Origin: Acidobacteriota bacterium
GTDB taxonomy: Bacteria; Acidobacteriota; Terriglobia; Terriglobales; Acidobacteriaceae
Length of the DNA: 64,000 nt
Direction: 5' to 3'
NCBI GenBank assembly: GCA_018268855.1
Contig: JAFDVR010000007.1
Coordinates: forward strand, 1-64,000
Position 1 is the first letter of the stretch; the number at the start of each line of letters is the position of its first letter. The notes under the pieces were generated by a model. The model saw nothing but the letters and a program-made list of their open reading frames with translations. It was not told the DNA's origin and searched no databases. A program made the translations under genes and the position numbers. This document shows positions 27,410 to 34,863 of the stretch, in pieces.

Positions 27410-29098
27410 TTACTTCTTTTGTCCAAACGGCTGCTTCAAACCCGCCTCCGCAGCAGCGCGCGTTTCCATCCGCAGATTACTGATCGCCAGCGCAGCCTTA
27501 TATTCCTTCACGGCTTCATCCCGCTCCGGTTCGGTCTCGGTGTCATACAGCCGCCCAAGATAGATGTGGGCCCACGCCAGCGTCTCGGGATCGTGCGACG
27601 TCTCCACAATTTTCTTAAACTTCTCCAGCGCATCTTCTGGTTTATGCCGCATCAAGTCCACGCGGGCCAGCAGATACAGCGCGCGATCCGGACTCTTCGC
27701 CCTCTCCTGATGGGCAATCGCCTCAGCGCCATCCAGATCGCCTTTGCGCAGCTTCATCTCGCCCAGGTCGAGTCCGGTGGGCAAAGGCTTTGGCCTGCTC
27801 ACGCGTGCACCTGCCAGCACATCGCGTTTCGACTGTTTATCGAAGACGATTTCCTTTACGTGATTCACCTCATGCTGCACATCCATGCCGTACACCATTT
27901 CGCCAATATCTTCTTTTAGCGAAACGCCGGCAGATTCCATCTGCGCCAGCTTGTTATAGAGATACTCCGTAAGCACCCAGCCCTGCCGCATCTCCCCCGC
28001 AACCTGGCGCCGCCGGACGATCTCCGCGCGCCGTTCATAATCGATCAGGTCCTGGTTATATCGATCGATCTCTGAACGCTGCCTCACATTTACCGGCCTC
28101 TTCGGCTTGGGGAATCCAACATCCATCGTGCGCGCTTCGATTGCCTTGATAAGGCACTCCGTTACCAGCGCAACAATGTCGTTTTTATAGATAAAGTCGA
28201 TCGGCGCATCCTGCACCGTCTTCAGCAGAGGAGTCAGCCGTTCCGTGGAAGACGCGCGTGCATAGATCAGCGGTTCAACTTCATAGTGCAAATAACTGTG
28301 CCGCAAATCGTCCAAACGCACACCACCATCGGCGGGAGTTGCGTCCGCTGCAGGGGCCGTTGGCGAGGTCACCACAAAATAGTCCGCTCCATAGATACGT
28401 GCATTGGTTGCCGCGGGCGAGAGCAACGGCTCCAGCAGAATTACAAAGCGCCTGCCATCATACGAGGAGACTGGCTGCTTCAAGTAGATGTTCGTATCCA
28501 GCAGCACACGCGTCAGCGGATCGTGCAGCCTGGCCACAGCCGCCTCATAGTCCGGCCTGTGCTTCAGCCAGATCACATGCAGATGAGTCGCCTCCGCAAA
28601 CGTGCGCAACAACGGCAGAACATTGACTACCTGCAAGGAATCCGGTGGCATCTCTGTTTCCGGCACAGAGATCGTCAGCTCCGGAGGTTGCGTGGTGAAA
28701 AGCGCAAGCGAGATGTACTGCGAGAGATTCAGCGCGCCCGCAAGCTGATGGCCAACAATGTAGTCGCACAGTTTGCTCCGTGCATCCTGCGCCGTCTGGC
28801 TCTGCGCAATCTCATGTTCCATCTCCGTGCGAATCTGCGCGCGGACTGGAAGGGAACGGTCCAGCTCTGCGTTATAACCGCACGCATTCAATCCCGCCGC
28901 TATCGTAAACAGTGCTTCACTCGTCTCCAGCGTAATGGCCGAACCCGCGGCATCCACACTCCGGCGCTGCACTGTCGAATTGGACGAAGAGGAACCTTCC
29001 TGCGATGAAGAAGATGACGAGGAAGAGGAGGTCTGCGCCGTTATTGGCACAGCGAGAGAGAAAACGAGTAATACGGAGAGAATGCCGGTACGATTCAA
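27410..29098 (-). CDS. Secreted TPR-containing protein with poly-Ser N-terminus
   Basis: A 562-residue exported protein from a TTG start, with a signal peptide (ending VPITAQ) followed by a run of nine serines and a second Ser-rich patch. The central part is of unknown fold. The C-terminal 120 residues hold TPR-like helices (GDLDGAEAIAHQERAKSPDRALYLLARV, LAWAHIYLGRLYD). Proteins of this layout seem largely confined to Acidobacteria and have no function assigned that I know of. It follows the anti-sigma gene by 68 bases and may belong to the same regulon. Confidence 0.65.
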   Translation of the reverse strand: MNRTGILSVLLVFSLAVPITAQTSSSSSSSSSQEGSSSSNSTVQRRSVDAAGSAITLETSEALFTIAAGLNACGYNAELDRSLPVRAQIRTEMEHEIAQSQTAQDARSKLCDYIVGHQLAGALNLSQYISLALFTTQPPELTISVPETEMPPDSLQVVNVLPLLRTFAEATHLHVIWLKHRPDYEAAVARLHDPLTRVLLDTNIYLKQPVSSYDGRRFVILLEPLLSPAATNARIYGADYFVVTSPTAPAADATPADGGVRLDDLRHSYLHYEVEPLIYARASSTERLTPLLKTVQDAPIDFIYKNDIVALVTECLIKAIEARTMDVGFPKPKRPVNVRQRSEIDRYNQDLIDYERRAEIVRRRQVAGEMRQGWVLTEYLYNKLAQMESAGVSLKEDIGEMVYGMDVQHEVNHVKEIVFDKQSKRDVLAGARVSRPKPLPTGLDLGEMKLRKGDLDGAEAIAHQERAKSPDRALYLLARVDLMRHKPEDALEKFKKIVETSHDPETLAWAHIYLGRLYDTETEPERDEAVKEYKAALAISNLRMETRAAAEAGLKQPFGQKK

Positions 29099-29166
29099 AG
29101 AAACTGCCTGCGTGGGATGGATATTTGGACGCTCAGGCAGAGTCTATGGAAGCGAGCAAGCGCGGG

Positions 29167-29859
29167 TCAACCGCGCACCGAGATGCCGCTGAACGTCAGT
29201 ACAACATGTCCCTTCACCGGTACGCCAAAAACCTGCGCTGGCTCAAACACCGCATGCAACATGCGATCGCGCACCGCGGAAGCAGTGGCATGGTCTGTGG
29301 GTCCGGAAAGAATATGGAAGTCGTACACGCGTCCCTGCGCGTTCACATCCGCCTCCACTACCAGCGGTTGGTCGGTGACAAGCTGATCGGCGCTTGTTCC
29401 CGCTGCGTTATAGAGATAGCGCGGAGAAGAAAATCCAGCTAGCGGCTCATCGTTCGCTTCCACTGCTGTGGGAGCTGCCGCCATAGCGCTCAAAAAACTC
29501 AACCCGGCTACAAGAATCAAAATGGCCGTTGCGGTCACCGCTCCCTGCACGGCAAAGGGACGCAGGGTGTTATCACGCAACAGTTCCCAGCGCTCCATTA
29601 GCCGTTCACCCAGACTACGCTGCTTTGCCGAACGCTCACGCGAGATCGCCAAACGCAGCCGCAATGCCAGATCGACCGGCGCCTTTAGCTGACCGGCTGC
29701 ATGCAATGTGCTCTGGATCTCTTTCCACTCGGCAAACTCGCTGCGGCATGCCGGGCATGTATCCAGGTGCGCTTCCACCTGCTGCATCTCGCGGCCGTTC
29801 AGGTCGCAATCCAGATATGCGGAAAAGCGTTCGCGAATCGGTGTGCAAATGTTCTTCAT
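29167..29859 (-). CDS. Zinc-finger anti-sigma factor with C-terminal periplasmic domain
   Basis: A 230-residue protein. Residues 1-45 are a zf-HC2 anti-sigma domain with the H-x3-C-x2-C motif in EAHLDTCPACRSE. A membrane helix follows at about residues 107-127. The rest (RVYDFHILSGPTDHATASAVRDRMLHAVFEPA to the end) resembles the TonB C-terminal fold seen in some energy-transducing and anti-sigma proteins. It overlaps the sigma gene by ATGA, the usual arrangement for a cognate pair. Confidence 0.85.
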   Translation of the reverse strand: MKNICTPIRERFSAYLDCDLNGREMQQVEAHLDTCPACRSEFAEWKEIQSTLHAAGQLKAPVDLALRLRLAISRERSAKQRSLGERLMERWELLRDNTLRPFAVQGAVTATAILILVAGLSFLSAMAAAPTAVEANDEPLAGFSSPRYLYNAAGTSADQLVTDQPLVVEADVNAQGRVYDFHILSGPTDHATASAVRDRMLHAVFEPAQVFGVPVKGHVVLTFSGISVRG

Positions 29860-30497
29860 CGCGCACCTCCCTTCACCGACAACGCTTCGCGCAATGCGGT
29901 GCGCCCGCGCATCAACCGGCTTTTTACGGTACCGATATTGATCTTCAGGATCTCGGCGATCTCGTCGTACTGCATGCCTTCCATCTCGCGCAGAATCACC
30001 ACCGTGCGAAACGCCTCCGGCACCTTTGCCAGAGCTTCTTCCACCTGCGCACGCATCTCCGAGTGGCTCGCAGCATCGAAGGGTGACTCCCGCTGGTCTG
30101 CCAATGAATCTTTCAGACTGGCATGGTGCTCATCGTCCTCATCCATTTCGAGATCGATGGTGACCTCCTGCTTGCAATGCCGGCTCCACCAGCGCCGCTG
30201 GTTCGAGGCTTCATGCAGCGCGATGCGATAAATCCATGTGCGCAGGCTGGAGTCGCCGTGGAAACCGCCAATCGAACGAAAAACTTTAATAAAGACGTCT
30301 TGTGTGATGTCTGCCGCGTCGGAAGGATTTTGCAAAGACCGCACAATCACCGAGTAGATAGCCGCGTGATATTGAGCAATAAGCTGATTGAAGGCATCTT
30401 CGGAGCCGGCCTGCAACTCGCGCACCAGTGCGGCATCTTCCGTCCGCAAACCGATCGCGCTGACTGCGTCGCCCATTGCTGCTCCTGCCGCAAACAT
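29856..30497 (-). CDS. ECF (RpoE-like) sigma factor
   Basis: A 213-residue sigma factor. I set the start at ATG 30497, six bases after AAAGGAG. Region 2 contains AIYSVIVRSLQNPSDAADITQDVFIKVFRSIGGF and the -10 recognition helix RTWIYRIALHEASNQRR. Region 4 has REMEGMQYDEIAEILKINIGTVKSRLMRGR. A hydrophilic insert (TIDLEMDEDDEHHASLKD) separates the regions. A sigmaE-type promoter about 100 bases upstream suggests autoregulation. Confidence 0.9.
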   Translation of the reverse strand: MFAAGAAMGDAVSAIGLRTEDAALVRELQAGSEDAFNQLIAQYHAAIYSVIVRSLQNPSDAADITQDVFIKVFRSIGGFHGDSSLRTWIYRIALHEASNQRRWWSRHCKQEVTIDLEMDEDDEHHASLKDSLADQRESPFDAASHSEMRAQVEEALAKVPEAFRTVVILREMEGMQYDEIAEILKINIGTVKSRLMRGRTALREALSVKGGAR

Positions 30498-30600
30498 TTG
30501 TTGCTCCTTTAGGCTACGTCCGCTCACCAGACGCCGCAACCACGAGAAAGAAACTGCTGCCGCCGGCGGCCCGAGTGCTCTCGCGTCACTCTGCTGGAAT

Positions 30601-30628
30601 AGACACCTTATTCACCGGATTTGTTCCT
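30601..30628 (-). promoter_or_regulatory. SigmaE-type promoter for the ECF sigma operon
   Basis: On the minus strand a GGAACAA box (30622-30628) is followed after 16 bases by GTCTA (30601-30605). This matches the E. coli sigmaE consensus GGAACTT-N15 to 19-GTCTAA closely. Transcription would start near 30592, giving a leader of about 95 bases. Confidence 0.65.
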
Positions 30629-30764
30629 TCTAAAAAGCAGTAATGGACACAATTTTGCACCTGGTTGGCTCGATTTTCGTGACATGCAGTACCGCAACTG
30701 AAACTGTTCGGTTGTGTTTAGCACATCACCAGGAGCGGCTTCTGCCGCCAAAAAGGAGAAGGAA

Positions 30765-31079
30765 ATGAACCTCTCAAGCACATGTAAGAAGGCAGCTTAC
30801 CGCCTCGCTATCCTGCTCGCCGGCGTGGGCCTCTCCGCCGGAGCCGCCATGGCCCAGATCTACGTACGTGTGGGACCACCCCGTCCTGTTTACGAACGCC
30901 GCCCTCCTCTGCGCCCGGGATACGTTTGGCAGCCTGGCTATCATCGTTGGGACGGTAATCGTTATATCTGGGTTCCGGGCGCATACGTAGCACCCCCTCG
31001 CCCACATGCGATCTGGGTTCAGGGAAAATGGGTTCACACCCGCCACGGCTGGCAGTGGCGTGAAGGCCACTGGCGATAA
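30765..31079 (+). CDS. Small secreted YXWQ/WxxGxW repeat protein
   Basis: A 104-residue protein starting at ATG 30765 after a strong AAGGAGAAGG site; a longer upstream start has no such site. A signal peptide (ending GAAMAQ) precedes short repeats rich in Tyr, Trp, Arg and Pro: YVWQPGYHRWDG, YIWVPGAYVAPP, AIWVQGKWV, WQWREGHWR. This WxxGxW repeat family is common in Acidobacteria and Proteobacteria, with unknown role at the envelope. It is divergent from the ECF sigma gene and ends in a strong terminator. Confidence 0.85.
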   Translation: MNLSSTCKKAAYRLAILLAGVGLSAGAAMAQIYVRVGPPRPVYERRPPLRPGYVWQPGYHRWDGNRYIWVPGAYVAPPRPHAIWVQGKWVHTRHGWQWREGHWR

Positions 31080-31107
31080 GCCGTAAATCCGCAGAAATCC
31101 CCCTTCG

Positions 31108-31146
31108 AAAGGCCCGTTCTGCATGGACGCAGAATGGGCCTTTTTT
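31108..31146 (+). terminator. Strong Rho-independent terminator
   Basis: GGCCCGTTCTGC (31111-31122) pairs with GCAGAATGGGCC (31129-31140, one mismatch) around ATGGAC, followed by TTTTTT at 31141-31146. It lies 28 bases after the small secreted protein gene. Confidence 0.9.
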
Positions 31147-31172
31147 CCGGAGTGGAGAATGGCAAGTCATGT

Positions 31173-31201
31173 TTGACTTCACCCGCAGCCCACGCGACAA
31201 T
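31173..31201 (+). promoter_or_regulatory. Sigma70 promoter of the tRNA-Ala gene
   Basis: TTGACT (31173-31178), a 17-base spacer and GACAAT (31196-31201), 24 bases before the tRNA. A perfect 8-bp inverted repeat GACTTCAC/GTGAAGTC (31175-31182 and 31203-31210) brackets the spacer and the -10 box. Confidence 0.65.
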
Positions 31202-31225
31202 AGTGAAGTCCCTCCTATAAAGAGT

Positions 31226-31301
31226 GGGCCTGTGGCGCAGCTGGGAGCGCGCTTCCATGGCATGGAAGAGGTCATCGGTTCGATCCCGATCAGGTCCACC
31301 A
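31226..31301 (+). tRNA. tRNA-Ala (anticodon GGC)
   Basis: A complete cloverleaf: acceptor stem GGGCCTG (31226-31232) with CAGGTCC (31291-31297), anticodon stem CTTCC/GGAAG with loop ATGGCAT (anticodon GGC), T arm ATCGG-TTCGATC-CCGAT, discriminator A and an encoded CCA (31299-31301). It decodes GCC and GCU. Confidence 0.95.
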
Positions 31302-31395
31302 AATAACTTCCTTAAAATTGCTTCCCACACGTTTTGGTGGACACCAGCATGCATACTTCTCGATGCCTCCATCTGAGGCAATTATTGACTCATCT

Positions 31396-33765
31396 TTATT
31401 GAACGATTTGAAACTCCGCGCCTGCGGACTGCACATCGGAACTGCCGTTGATCCATACGGTATAACGCGTAGGTTCGACGGTTTCTGCGCCCTCATTATT
31501 GAAGAATGAAAGTTCATGAAAGCCGAGAGGAAAGCTGACCTGCCTGGATTCTCCAGGGCTGAGCGTAATGCGTTGGAAGCCTTTCAGTTCGCGTATTGGC
31601 TGCTCCAGGCTTGCACCGCGGTTACGAACATAGCACTGCACAATCTCAGTGGCCGTTCGATCACCGGTGTTGGTTAAGGTTGCCGTCGCGACTATAACAT
31701 TCCCGCTTCGCTTTGCAGATGCAAGCGGCACCTTACTTCCCGATAGTTGCACAGGGGAGTATCCGAATGAGGTATATGTCAGCCCGAATCCAAAAGGAAA
31801 CAACGCTTCATTCGGTGCATCTATATAGCGAGATATAAAACGCGAATTGCCGGTTGGTGGAACCATTAAGTCTGCGTGCAGTGGAGGCCGGCCAGTCGGG
31901 AACTGTGCATAATAGAGCGGCTCCTGCCCTACTGCATAAGGAAAGCTGACAGGCAGCTTGCCACTTGGGGCGGCATCCCCATAGAGGACGTTGACGATAG
32001 CGTTTCCAGCTTCCGTTCCCGGAAACCACGTTTCCATGATGGCGTCGATGTGATTCGCTGCCCATGTGAGGACAAGTGGACGCCCTGAAAAGACGAGCAG
32101 TATGGTTGGCTTATGCAGCTCTGCAATACTCTCGAGAAGCTGCTGCTGGTTTCCAGGAAGATTGAGGTGGGCACGAGAACCGGCCTCGCCGCTCATCATG
32201 CCAGATTCCCCGAGCGCCAACACAATCACATCTGCCTGTCGCGCAATCTGAAGGGCTTCGGCAAAGCCGGCATCGGAATGTGACAGGATATCTGTACCTT
32301 TTGCGAAGAGAAGCTTGCCTCCATTTTTCGCAGCGCGCGCTTCGAACGCTTGCTTCACAGTAACAACGTCCTTAGGATGATGGCCTCCACCCCATGCGCC
32401 ATGCATCTCATTTGCGTTGTCGGCAAGTGGACCGACGAGTGCGACAGTTTGCGCTTTGTTCGATAGAGGAAGCAATGGCACACCACGGATGGGTTTGTTC
32501 TGCAACAGTACAAATGACTCTTCAGCCGCACGACGGACCAAAGGACGGTGCTCGTCAACAGCCGAAGTTATCTCCGGAGCTGTTGGATAAGGCTGTTCAA
32601 AGAGACCAAGTGCGAACTTTACGCGCAACACACGACGAACAGCTTCATCTATTACCGCCATACTTACTTTGCCCGAACGTACCAGCTTTGGCAGTTGGGC
32701 ATCATAAAAGTGCGACATCATATCTACATCCGTACCTGCTGTAATTGCCTGTGCGGTTGCAGCAGCAGCATCCAGCGCAGTGCCATGCTGAATCAATTCC
32801 ATGACTGCGGTGTAGTCACTAACGACAAAGCCATTGAAGTGCCAACGGTTGCGAAGCACATCCTGCAGCAGATAACGGTCGGCTGTAGCGGGCACTCCAT
32901 TGAGGGAGTTGAAGGCGCTCATCATCGTAGCTGCACCTGCTTCCACCGCTGCTTTGTAGGGCGGCAGATAGACCTGATGCAGACGGCTGATAGACATATC
33001 TGTGGTGAAGTATTCTCGTCCTGCTTCCGCTGCACCATACGCGGCAAAGTGTTTCACCGATGCCGCAACATGCGAAGGATCGGAGAGCGAAGCCCCCTGA
33101 TATCCCTTGATGTAAGCGCGTGCCATCGCCGCTCCAAGATAAGGGTCCTCACCTGCCCCTTCTGTCACGCGACCCCATCGTGCATCCCGGGCAATGTCCA
33201 CCATCGGAGAGTAGAACCAGCGTATGCCGGCTGTTGTTGCTTCCTGCGCAGACATGGCAGAAAGTTCAGTCACCAGTTCGGGATCGAAACTGGCTGCCAG
33301 GCCGAGAGGAACCGGATAGATGGTGCGAAATCCATGGATAACATCTGCACCAAAAAGAATCGGTATATGGAGGCGGCTCTTTTCTATGGCGGCCTTTTGG
33401 AACATATTCGTTTTGGCTGCTCCAACAACATTGAGCATGGAACCCATGCGTCCCGTGGCAGCAAGTTGCATGGCATCAATCTTGTAATGCGCTTCAGGAT
33501 TTGCAGCAAGATCGACGTTTTCTGTCGCGGTCGTAGGTGCGGTAACACCCTGGTCGTTATACTGCACAAGTTGGCCCAGCTTCTCCTCCAGTGTCATCTT
33601 CTTCAGCAACGCTTCTACTCGTTGTTCAATAGCGGGAGATGCAAGCTGGGGATTAGAGACAACAGGGGTATGTGCCTTCGCCATCGCAGATCTCTGTGAC
33701 CAGGCATATGGCATCGCCGATCCGAAGGTGAGAACGATTGCGATATAGCGAAGATGACGGATCAA
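31396..33765 (-). CDS. bglX: Secreted GH3 beta-glucosidase (BglX-like)
   Basis: Releases glucose from the non-reducing end of beta-linked oligosaccharides. The 789-residue protein has a signal peptide (ending YAWSQ), the GH3 N-terminal barrel with the catalytic nucleophile in FVVSDYTAV near residue 317, the C-terminal alpha/beta sandwich (MHGAWGGGHHP) and a fibronectin-III-like tail. It is the last gene of the operon that begins with the TonB receptor at 42193, 12 bases after the LacI gene. Beside a GH144 enzyme, sophoro-oligosaccharides are a plausible substrate. Confidence 0.92.
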   Translation of the reverse strand: MIRHLRYIAIVLTFGSAMPYAWSQRSAMAKAHTPVVSNPQLASPAIEQRVEALLKKMTLEEKLGQLVQYNDQGVTAPTTATENVDLAANPEAHYKIDAMQLAATGRMGSMLNVVGAAKTNMFQKAAIEKSRLHIPILFGADVIHGFRTIYPVPLGLAASFDPELVTELSAMSAQEATTAGIRWFYSPMVDIARDARWGRVTEGAGEDPYLGAAMARAYIKGYQGASLSDPSHVAASVKHFAAYGAAEAGREYFTTDMSISRLHQVYLPPYKAAVEAGAATMMSAFNSLNGVPATADRYLLQDVLRNRWHFNGFVVSDYTAVMELIQHGTALDAAAATAQAITAGTDVDMMSHFYDAQLPKLVRSGKVSMAVIDEAVRRVLRVKFALGLFEQPYPTAPEITSAVDEHRPLVRRAAEESFVLLQNKPIRGVPLLPLSNKAQTVALVGPLADNANEMHGAWGGGHHPKDVVTVKQAFEARAAKNGGKLLFAKGTDILSHSDAGFAEALQIARQADVIVLALGESGMMSGEAGSRAHLNLPGNQQQLLESIAELHKPTILLVFSGRPLVLTWAANHIDAIMETWFPGTEAGNAIVNVLYGDAAPSGKLPVSFPYAVGQEPLYYAQFPTGRPPLHADLMVPPTGNSRFISRYIDAPNEALFPFGFGLTYTSFGYSPVQLSGSKVPLASAKRSGNVIVATATLTNTGDRTATEIVQCYVRNRGASLEQPIRELKGFQRITLSPGESRQVSFPLGFHELSFFNNEGAETVEPTRYTVWINGSSDVQSAGAEFQIVQ

Positions 33766-33777
33766 GGGACCTCCTGT

Positions 33778-34863
33778 TTACTGACCGGAACGGATAAGCG
33801 TGGGTGTGCGGGTCTTGCGCACAGCAGCAGCAAGAGCAGTGGAGTTACGCTCCACGAATGTGGGAAGAACGAGAATAGAGCGGCGCTGGTGCTCTTCGGG
33901 GGAACGAAGCATCTGCAACAAAGTGCTGGCGGCCACGCGTCCCATCTCCTGCAAAGGCTGCCGGACAGTCGTCAGTCCAGGATTGTTAGTAGCAGCACTG
34001 GGAATATCGTCAAATCCCACAACGGACACATCGTTCGGCACATCGCGCCCGGCTTCGCGAAGAGCAACGATTGCACCCATGGCAGAATGATCGTTGAACG
34101 CGAAAATTGCCGTAAAAGGTTCATTCCGCTCCAGCAGCTTCATCGTGGCGACCCGGCCAGGTTCCACACCAATACCGTTCTCTTCCAACTGCACAGTCAG
34201 CTTGGGAAGAATTTCAATGCCCAATTCACCAGCCACACGGATAATGGCCCGCCAACGTGTCTGCGTATCGGAGCTGAAGCTCTGTCCTTTGATAAAAGCA
34301 ATGCGGGAATGGCCAAGCTTCTTTAAGTGTTCCAGCGCCTGATGCGCTGCAAGCGTGTGGTCTAGCTCAATATTGACGATTGAGCCGTGGCGACTATGCC
34401 CCGAAACACTGACTACGGGTATTGGAAGTTCTTCGTCGATCGATGTATCAACTGCGATCAGACCTTCTACTGCACGCGATAGAAGAAGGGAAGGATAGTC
34501 ACGCAACAGATCGGGACGATGACGATGGCTGACGACAAAGTAGAAATATCCGCCAAGCAAAAGAGAATCTTCGATGCCTGAAAGCACAGAAGTGGAGTAA
34601 CCGTCACTGATCTCAGGAACGATTACGCTAACAATCTGACTGCGTTTGCTGCGCAACCCCTGCGCAAGAACATTGGCTTGGTAATTAAGTTTTGCCGCTG
34701 CCGCCAGAACACGATCACGCGTATCTGGAGCAATACGCAGATAGCCTGGTGACTGGTTCACCACGCGCGAGACCGTCGTTTGCGATAAGCCAAGGTGAGC
34801 GGCCAATTCCTTTAAGCTGGTCCGGCGATAGATCTTAGGCGGGATGGGTTCTTTTTCGCTCAC
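33778..34863 (-). CDS. LacI-family transcriptional regulator
   Basis: A 361-residue repressor. The N-terminal helix-turn-helix is SLKELAAHLGLSQTTVSRVVNQSP (about residues 12-35), with the hinge helix LNYQANVLAQGLRSKRS, followed by the periplasmic-binding-protein-like sugar-sensing domain. Its start overlaps the GH144 stop by four bases, so it is embedded in the hydrolase operon. The 18-bp palindrome at 42227-42244 in front of the operon has the form expected of its operator. The inducer is probably a sugar released by these enzymes. Confidence 0.92.
   Translation of the reverse strand: MSEKEPIPPKIYRRTSLKELAAHLGLSQTTVSRVVNQSPGYLRIAPDTRDRVLAAAAKLNYQANVLAQGLRSKRSQIVSVIVPEISDGYSTSVLSGIEDSLLLGGYFYFVVSHRHRPDLLRDYPSLLLSRAVEGLIAVDTSIDEELPIPVVSVSGHSRHGSIVNIELDHTLAAHQALEHLKKLGHSRIAFIKGQSFSSDTQTRWRAIIRVAGELGIEILPKLTVQLEENGIGVEPGRVATMKLLERNEPFTAIFAFNDHSAMGAIVALREAGRDVPNDVSVVGFDDIPSAATNNPGLTTVRQPLQEMGRVAASTLLQMLRSPEEHQRRSILVLPTFVERNSTALAAAVRKTRTPTLIRSGQ

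Noticed and set aside
28980..29050. Poly-Ser coding tract that looks like a simple repeat
   Set aside because: The bases use mixed Ser codons and belong to the N-terminus of the secreted TPR protein; there is no DNA-level repeat unit.
30498..30600. Longer 14-codon N-terminus for the first ECF sigma factor
   Set aside because: It would include the AAAGGAG site that clearly serves the ATG at 30497.
32548..33699. A 383-codon plus-strand ORF inside the GH3 gene
   Set aside because: It is antisense to a clear GH3 enzyme; the composition is rich in Cys and Arg with no recognisable domain.
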